Below, piece after piece: positions 42,801-46,763 of a DNA stretch of 46,763 bases. A model generated the notes under the pieces. The model was not told the origin of the DNA, searched no databases, and worked only from the letters and a program-made list of their open reading frames with translations. Origin of the DNA: CAZCZR01 sp964503455 (lineage in GTDB: Bacteria; Bacillota; Clostridia; UBA1381); the NCBI GenBank assembly GCA_964503455.1, contig CAZCZR010000007.1, positions 1 through 46,763 on the forward strand. The letters run 5' to 3'. The position numbers and the translations under genes are program-made. Numbering within the stretch: position 1 is the stretch's first letter; each line of letters opens with the position of its first letter.

Positions 42801-45800
42801 AATCGCTGGCAAGTGTTACAACGGCTGATTTCGGCGAGGACGGCAACACATATGTTGTTTCCGAAACCGATCTTGATGTGCATACCGTCAAGGTAAACGG
42901 CACGGAAGTAACCTACAAGTCGGCTCCTTACAGACCCGACTCCACAACAGGCGTTCTTTGCGACACGATAACCACTCTTGACGCTTTGAAGGCGGCGGGA
43001 GCAGGTATCGAATATACTCTGTATGAGGACGGCGACCTGCCGGAGGGCTACGAGGGCAAGCTCCCGTACATTTCGGTAACAGGCGGACTCAAGGAGGATT
43101 ACACAAGCCTTATCATCGGCAACGCCTCGACAACGCTTACCTATACAATGGCTGACGGCACTGTCGAAAGAAACCTTCTTAACGCCGAGATAGCATGGAA
43201 TGACGGCGAGATGATCTCCGATATAGCTTCGGTTCTCGGTTATCTGGACGGTGTTACTTCACAGCTTGACACTGAAAATAAGGTTCTTAACGTGACATAC
43301 GACAACGCCTCCGGCAATGAAGCGGCGGCACAGCTTATGAGCGATGATGATAATCAGTGCGTAAAGATTACCGCAACATATGACGACAGCGGCGCTCTTG
43401 TATCGGTCAAGACCGAAACGGTAAGCATCTCGGAAGCAACCGATGCGGACACAGACGGTCTTACAAAGATTATGTACTGGGACAGCATGACTTCAATGAA
43501 GCCTGTCACAGCATCTGAAACTGCACCCACGGCTGAACCTATACTCCCGCGTGACGTACAGCCTCTTGATGTTCTTATCGATGAGCATACGTGCGAGGAG
43601 AGCGCTCTTGCCTCACTGTCCGGCGCTAACGGCGGCGGCAACGAAATGGTGCCCGTAACGATAGAGGACGGCGCACCCGACGGCACCAAGTACATCAAGA
43701 CAGGCGCCGTAGGAAACAACCAGTATGGAGAGTACTGCTTCCAGGATGAGTTCACCTACGGTTCAAACACCAAGGAGGACATTATGTTCTCGCTTGATAT
43801 ACGTTTTGATGAGGAATATGCCGGTTTTACGGCGGAGGATAACGGTGACAAGAAGGTAGCGGGCGCCATCGTTTTGAAGAACGGCACTATACAGACACAG
43901 CGTTCAAGCAGCGATTACTCAAATTCAGGTATCGCGGTTGATACCTCGTCATGGTATAAGATTGCGCTTGTCGGACGCTACAGCGCGTCGGACGCAAACG
44001 TTGATATGTACGTATGGAAGTATGCCGCGGACGGCACGGCTGAATATATAGGCATGGCTTCAAGTATTTCGCTTAGAAACCTTTCCGCGTCGAACAATAG
44101 CGGCGCTTCGCACCTTAATATAAGCGCGAACACAAGCGTTGACAACATGAGAGTATACAAGCTCAACGCCGACACGCTTGCTCTTGACAGCTCCGACGAT
44201 ACGATTAACGCCGGTGATTCAATGCTCTTTACCTCCTCCGCAACAAGAGCCGGCGCGTATATCACAAATCCGGCTGTTACATGGGCGGTTTACAATGAGG
44301 CGAACGACGCTCCGTTGGAGAGCGCGGACGTAACTATTTCCGAGTCGGGACTTCTGACAATTGCGGGAACAGCCGCAACGCAGGTAGTGAACGTAAGAGC
44401 TACAGCCGATACGGGCATATACGCTTCAAAGAAGGTCAACGTAAAGGCGATAGACACATCAAGCGACACATATGATACTCTTGAGCTTTCGGCGGATAAG
44501 TCAACCGTAAGGGCGGGCGAACCGATTACGGTAACGGCTAAGGCATACTTAAACGGCGCCGAGGTCGCTCTTTCCGACGGCGATGTTCAATGGCATATAT
44601 GCAACGCCGCAAACCTAAGAGAGCTTGGCAACAAGTATATCACGATAAACAACGGCGTTCTTTCGGTAACGGAGGACGCGGTAGCGCAGAATATAACCGT
44701 AAGGGCGACAAACAAGTCGGGCAGCGTCAACGGCACATACGCGGTTGAAGTGCTTCCCGCAAATATGAACTACGGCAACGAGAACATCTATACCGATACC
44801 TACGCGTCATCGGATGCGTGCGAGGAGTACATCACGGGCGCAACTCTTGAGGAAGGCTCATGGGACGGCTCCGGCTACTACAATGTCACGGCTGCTTACG
44901 ATTTCGTAGGCTTCCCAAGCAATACAAGCGCGGACGTTGTCTACTCGGCTGATATGAGGTTCGCCAACAGCGGCGCAGGCTGGACAATATACAACAGCGC
45001 CAAGGGCAAGCTCGGACTTCAGCTTTCAACCTCCGGCACTACTCTAAACGCCATAGGCGCAAGCAATAAGACGGTAGGAACGCTTGAGGGCATAGATACC
45101 TCCGCATGGTACAACGTTTCGGTAATGTGCAAAACCGGCACAACCGGCTACTACGCGGTATGTATGGTATACAAGTATGACGAGAACGGAAACAAGGTTC
45201 ATCCCAAGACGGGCAAAGCCGGTGAGGGCTATGAGCTGACAGTAGCTCTGCGCAACCTTGCTGAAAGCACGGCAAACCATATCAATATAAACGCGGGAAC
45301 ATACGTTGACAATGTATTGAATATGTACGTCGCGCCCGACGCTCTTGACATAACGCTTGACACCGATGAGGTTCTCGCCGGCGGAAGCGCACAGGCTACC
45401 ACCGTAGCATCGAGAAAGGGAATTGCGTTCCCGTCATTAAGCTCCGACCTTATCAAGTACGAGATATATGACGCGGATAATAAATATCCCTTGGGCGATG
45501 ACAAGATAACCATAGACTCATCGGGTAAGATATCGGTTGACGCTTTGGCTTCCCCGCAGGATGTATATGTAAGGGTACTGTCCACAAGCGGAGATATGAG
45601 CGACAGCGAAAAGCTTACCATCAAGTCGGCTGACATCTATGAGGTGACGGCTCTCGGCTTCAATGAGGATTACTCGCTGCTTAAGAGAATCAACGTAAAA
45701 CAGAACTTCTATTACGCGCAGGACGTAACGTTTGTGGCTGTAGCATACAACGCGGACGGAACTGTCAGAAACACCGCTATGAGAAGAACCTACGGCGATC

Positions 45801-46198
45801 TGCTGAACGTCGGCGCGAACACGATAGGACTTGAAATGGATATGACCGGCTTCGATAAGGAGACCGGCGTCCTGAAGGTATTTGTAATAACAAATGCTTC
45901 GACTACAGCTGCCACAGGTCCGGAGTTTACGCTAACCTCCGGTTCCGGATCGATAGGTATCGCGAACACGCCCGCGTTTGACGCACAGACGCAGGTAGTT
46001 ATAATGGTCTTGAAGCCGGGCGCTGATGAAAGCGCTGTAAAGGCGGAGGATCTGGCATACTTCGATCAGATTTCGGCGGAGGAGCTTGCCGCAATGACAG
46101 ATATAAATGTCGGAAGCGGTTCGGGCGAATACACCGTTAAGCTCGGCGGCAAGATCAACGGAGTTGACCTTGTATCGGCAGCAAAAACAACACTCTGA
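39854..46198 (+). CDS. Very large secreted GH2 family protein with duplicated C-terminal modules
   Basis: A 2114-residue exported protein. A signal peptide (1-28, ending PVSAA) precedes a GH2 sugar-binding domain (about 45-220, SGLYRGFMFYRKHI), an Ig-like domain (about 230-410) and a TIM barrel (about 415-700, LKINDTPVWLTGYAQR). The nucleophile is likely E601 or E603 in PIMETEYARDE. The acid/base motif, usually GNE, reads WEAGNAS with A533 in place of Glu and a Glu at 529. Ig-like and linker domains follow (about 745-1250), then a beta-sandwich (about 1255-1440), two Big-type domains, a second copy of the sandwich (about 1640-1830), another Big-type domain and a C-terminal Ig-like tail. There is no SLH, sortase or dockerin signal. 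Beta-galactosidase-like activity is inferred from the fold; a strong terminator follows. Confidence 0.85.
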   Translation: MKKKLSILCSLMIAMQLIFQTAALPVSAADNEVYTVPESPAITYNMNVDWKFTKSAGTTYPLAEAAASVVDANGKQFYEVDYDDSSWEDVSIPHPINAEDSFDGNCYDAGESGLYRGFMFYRKHITVPETDAGKKMFLEFEAVRQSVYLYVNGEIVGFYEAGVAATGFDITDKIKAGEDNVIAVATDNASDRGQSDTTKVTHETKPGSTPGAADGSGYQWNTKDFNEVQGGITGNVNLYVKNDVYQTLPLYNNLKTTGNYIYATDFDIREGKATITVEGEIRNESDSAKNLTLEVAVVENIDPNEDSTDEGADHTKQPYLIASFESDAAAVAPAADKGKVYLSTIPEDAYADEPALTNADTVDVAKITASSAVEGLKFWSPSSPNLYDVYTILKDGDTVIDVQKTTTGFRKVEYDISDGGLKINDTPVWLTGYAQRATNEWAVIGVANDWLEDMDMQWIKESNANFIRWMHVAPKPNAIRSGDKYGVVSAVPAGDKEGDVDGRQWDQRVETMRDVIIYFRNSPSVIFWEAGNASISAEHQQEMTDIKNLLDPNGGRFSGCRSLSGEDQINATEYVGTMLNRYASSAKSAMASASKYVPIMETEYARDEAPRRVWDDFSPPDFDYRNKWLGSGASKQDGYDVWDETSEDFAITDVKSYNEFYSDRVGGSTGNDYYSAAAIMVWSDSNMHNRNTASENCRTSGKVDPVRIKKEAFYAMQAAQSTTPKIHIVGHWNYPQLSDDTYNYPIKEYNGTYWEETGEYGKRDPQNKTVYVVGSPGISKMELYVNDTLVGTSTKPDSTFVFSFPNIDVTQSGKVSAKAYNAREEVIAEDEIATVGDPVTIKLTPVVGPDGLIADGSDIAYFDLAVVDKDGNTCPLSYDKINLSVQGDGVLLGGYNSGVGSNITTHLDYCYAECGTNRIFVRSTRTAGPITLSASFDGQAAVTSTITSIDDLEMSGGLTTKAQRSIEQGEVIQEVKQEVPALKSLASVTTADFGEDGNTYVVSETDLDVHTVKVNGTEVTYKSAPYRPDSTTGVLCDTITTLDALKAAGAGIEYTLYEDGDLPEGYEGKLPYISVTGGLKEDYTSLIIGNASTTLTYTMADGTVERNLLNAEIAWNDGEMISDIASVLGYLDGVTSQLDTENKVLNVTYDNASGNEAAAQLMSDDDNQCVKITATYDDSGALVSVKTETVSISEATDADTDGLTKIMYWDSMTSMKPVTASETAPTAEPILPRDVQPLDVLIDEHTCEESALASLSGANGGGNEMVPVTIEDGAPDGTKYIKTGAVGNNQYGEYCFQDEFTYGSNTKEDIMFSLDIRFDEEYAGFTAEDNGDKKVAGAIVLKNGTIQTQRSSSDYSNSGIAVDTSSWYKIALVGRYSASDANVDMYVWKYAADGTAEYIGMASSISLRNLSASNNSGASHLNISANTSVDNMRVYKLNADTLALDSSDDTINAGDSMLFTSSATRAGAYITNPAVTWAVYNEANDAPLESADVTISESGLLTIAGTAATQVVNVRATADTGIYASKKVNVKAIDTSSDTYDTLELSADKSTVRAGEPITVTAKAYLNGAEVALSDGDVQWHICNAANLRELGNKYITINNGVLSVTEDAVAQNITVRATNKSGSVNGTYAVEVLPANMNYGNENIYTDTYASSDACEEYITGATLEEGSWDGSGYYNVTAAYDFVGFPSNTSADVVYSADMRFANSGAGWTIYNSAKGKLGLQLSTSGTTLNAIGASNKTVGTLEGIDTSAWYNVSVMCKTGTTGYYAVCMVYKYDENGNKVHPKTGKAGEGYELTVALRNLAESTANHININAGTYVDNVLNMYVAPDALDITLDTDEVLAGGSAQATTVASRKGIAFPSLSSDLIKYEIYDADNKYPLGDDKITIDSSGKISVDALASPQDVYVRVLSTSGDMSDSEKLTIKSADIYEVTALGFNEDYSLLKRINVKQNFYYAQDVTFVAVAYNADGTVRNTAMRRTYGDLLNVGANTIGLEMDMTGFDKETGVLKVFVITNASTTAATGPEFTLTSGSGSIGIANTPAFDAQTQVVIMVLKPGADESAVKAEDLAYFDQISAEELAAMTDINVGSGSGEYTVKLGGKINGVDLVSAAKTTL

Positions 46199-46266
46199 GC
46201 GCTAAAGGGAAATATCCCGTTCAACGCAGCATAAGTTACATTTCATAATACCGCATACGCGGTAGG

Positions 46267-46297
46267 CCGTCCGGCTCTGTGCCGGACGGTTTTTTTA
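46267..46297 (+). terminator. Terminator after the GH2 gene
   Basis: CCGTCCGGC (46267-46275) pairs perfectly with GCCGGACGG (46281-46289) around TCTGT, followed by eight T. Confidence 0.93.
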
Positions 46298-46320
46298 TGC
46301 CGGACGCTTACAAAAGGCAT

Positions 46321-46353
46321 AAAAAAAGACCCGCCGCAGTTTTCGCGGCGGAT
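46321..46353 (-). terminator. Terminator after ridA
   Basis: On the minus strand CCGCCGC pairs with GCGGCGG around GAAAACT, flanked by GA/TC pairs, followed by seven T (46321-46327). It lies back to back with the GH2 terminator. Confidence 0.9.
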
Positions 46354-46386
46354 CCTTGTAAACCTGTCCAAAGCGATTTTTAAATT

Positions 46387-46761
46387 TTATGAAAGCTCCG
46401 CGATTGCTTCCACCTCAAGCATAACATCCTTCGGCAGACGCGCCACCTCTACGCATGAGCGCGCGGGGTACGGCTCGGTGAAATACCTTGCGTATATCTC
46501 GTTGATAACAGCAAAATCATTCATATCCTTTATAAATACCACTGTTTTTATAACCTTGCTCATATCCGATCCGGCTGCCTCGACTATCTTTGACAGATTC
46601 TTAAAAGCCTGCGCCGCCTGTTCCTCTACCGTTTCGGGAATAGCGCCCGTTTCGGGGACGATAGGTATCTGACCGGAGGTGAACAGCTTATCGCCGGCGA
46701 TAATGCCCTGCGAATAAGGTCCTATAGCTGCCGGAGCCTGTGTTGTTTTTACTTCTTTCAT
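46387..46761 (-). CDS. ridA: RidA family enamine/imine deaminase
   Basis: Hydrolyses reactive 2-aminoacrylate and related enamines made by pyridoxal-phosphate enzymes, in the cytosol. The 124-residue protein is complete, with the family stretches AAIGPYSQGI (about 11-20), GQIPIVPETG (about 31-40) and the conserved Arg in PARSCVEVARLPKDVMLEVEA (given here by its core RSCVEVA) near residues 101-107, which binds the substrate carboxylate. The ATG lies two bases from the window end, so its promoter and upstream neighbours are unseen. Confidence 0.95.
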   Translation of the reverse strand: MKEVKTTQAPAAIGPYSQGIIAGDKLFTSGQIPIVPETGAIPETVEEQAAQAFKNLSKIVEAAGSDMSKVIKTVVFIKDMNDFAVINEIYARYFTEPYPARSCVEVARLPKDVMLEVEAIAELS

Positions 46762-46763
46762 TA

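Noticed and set aside
1..46763. Defence island, prophage, integrative element or insertion sequence
   Set aside because: No transposase, integrase, phage structural gene, restriction enzyme or toxin-antitoxin pair was recognised. SbcCD and the DEDDh exonuclease are ordinary repair-type genes here.

Overview
The window looks like a metagenome-assembled scaffold (it holds one run of exactly 100 N) from a spore-forming anaerobe of the class Clostridia, probably a gut lineage that lives on plant pectin. The evidence is an alpha/beta-type small acid-soluble spore protein, YqfC, YqfD, YlbJ and a SpoIVFB-like M50 protease; the [FeFe]-hydrogenase maturase HydF and a 2x[4Fe-4S] ferredoxin; Gram-positive promoters and strong AGGAGG ribosome sites; and an S-layer-anchored rhamnogalacturonan lyase beside other large secreted glycosidases. 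A pectin specialist such as a Monoglobus relative would fit, but that is inference and cannot be settled from this sequence.

Layout. 1-5.2 kb: a P1B-type metal ATPase with a long His-Glu repeat, then on the minus strand an M50 protease plus asparagine synthetase, and a ferredoxin. 5.3-11.2 kb: a conserved Firmicutes housekeeping and sporulation run, yqfC-yqfD-phoH-ybeY-dgkA-cdd-era-yqzL-recO, in the Bacillus order but without pgpH. 11.2-14.4 kb: dCMP deaminase, rpsT, ylbJ and a nucleoid-associated protein. 14.4-16.5 kb: a SASP gene, a 505-base non-coding stretch with a candidate small RNA, and enolase. 16.6-23.3 kb (minus): an apparent operon of a secreted enzyme with two GH43 domains, a DUF4364 protein, a YbaK-type deacylase and a DUF1015 protein. 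23.5-29.2 kb: coaX, a cytoplasmic GH43-like glycosidase, sbcD and sbcC in one tight operon, divergent from the GH43 operon. 29.2-30.6 kb: hydF and tRNA-Ser(GGA). 30.7-31.5 kb: a ZIP metal transporter. 31.5-36.5 kb (minus): a five-gene run of MBOAT acyltransferase, DHHW protein, DEDDh exonuclease, solute-binding lipoprotein and M5-type TOPRIM protein behind a consensus promoter with a 13-base palindrome over its -35. 36.9-46.2 kb: the PL11 lyase with three SLH domains, the assembly gap, and a 2114-residue GH2 protein. The window ends with a complete ridA.

How the genes fit together. The PL11 lyase would cut the rhamnogalacturonan-I backbone at the cell surface; the double GH43 protein and the GH2 protein are suited to arabinan and galactan-like side chains; the cytoplasmic GH43-like enzyme could finish imported oligosaccharides. 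The MBOAT/DHHW pair suggests O-acylation of a surface polymer. The strongest leads are the candidate small RNA at 15.0-15.1 kb, the altered acid/base motif and duplicated modules of the GH2 protein, the structured leader of the PL11 gene, the palindromic operator of the MBOAT operon, and the operon joining a glycosidase to coaX and sbcDC. I saw no CRISPR array, insertion sequence, prophage or recognisable new defence system.
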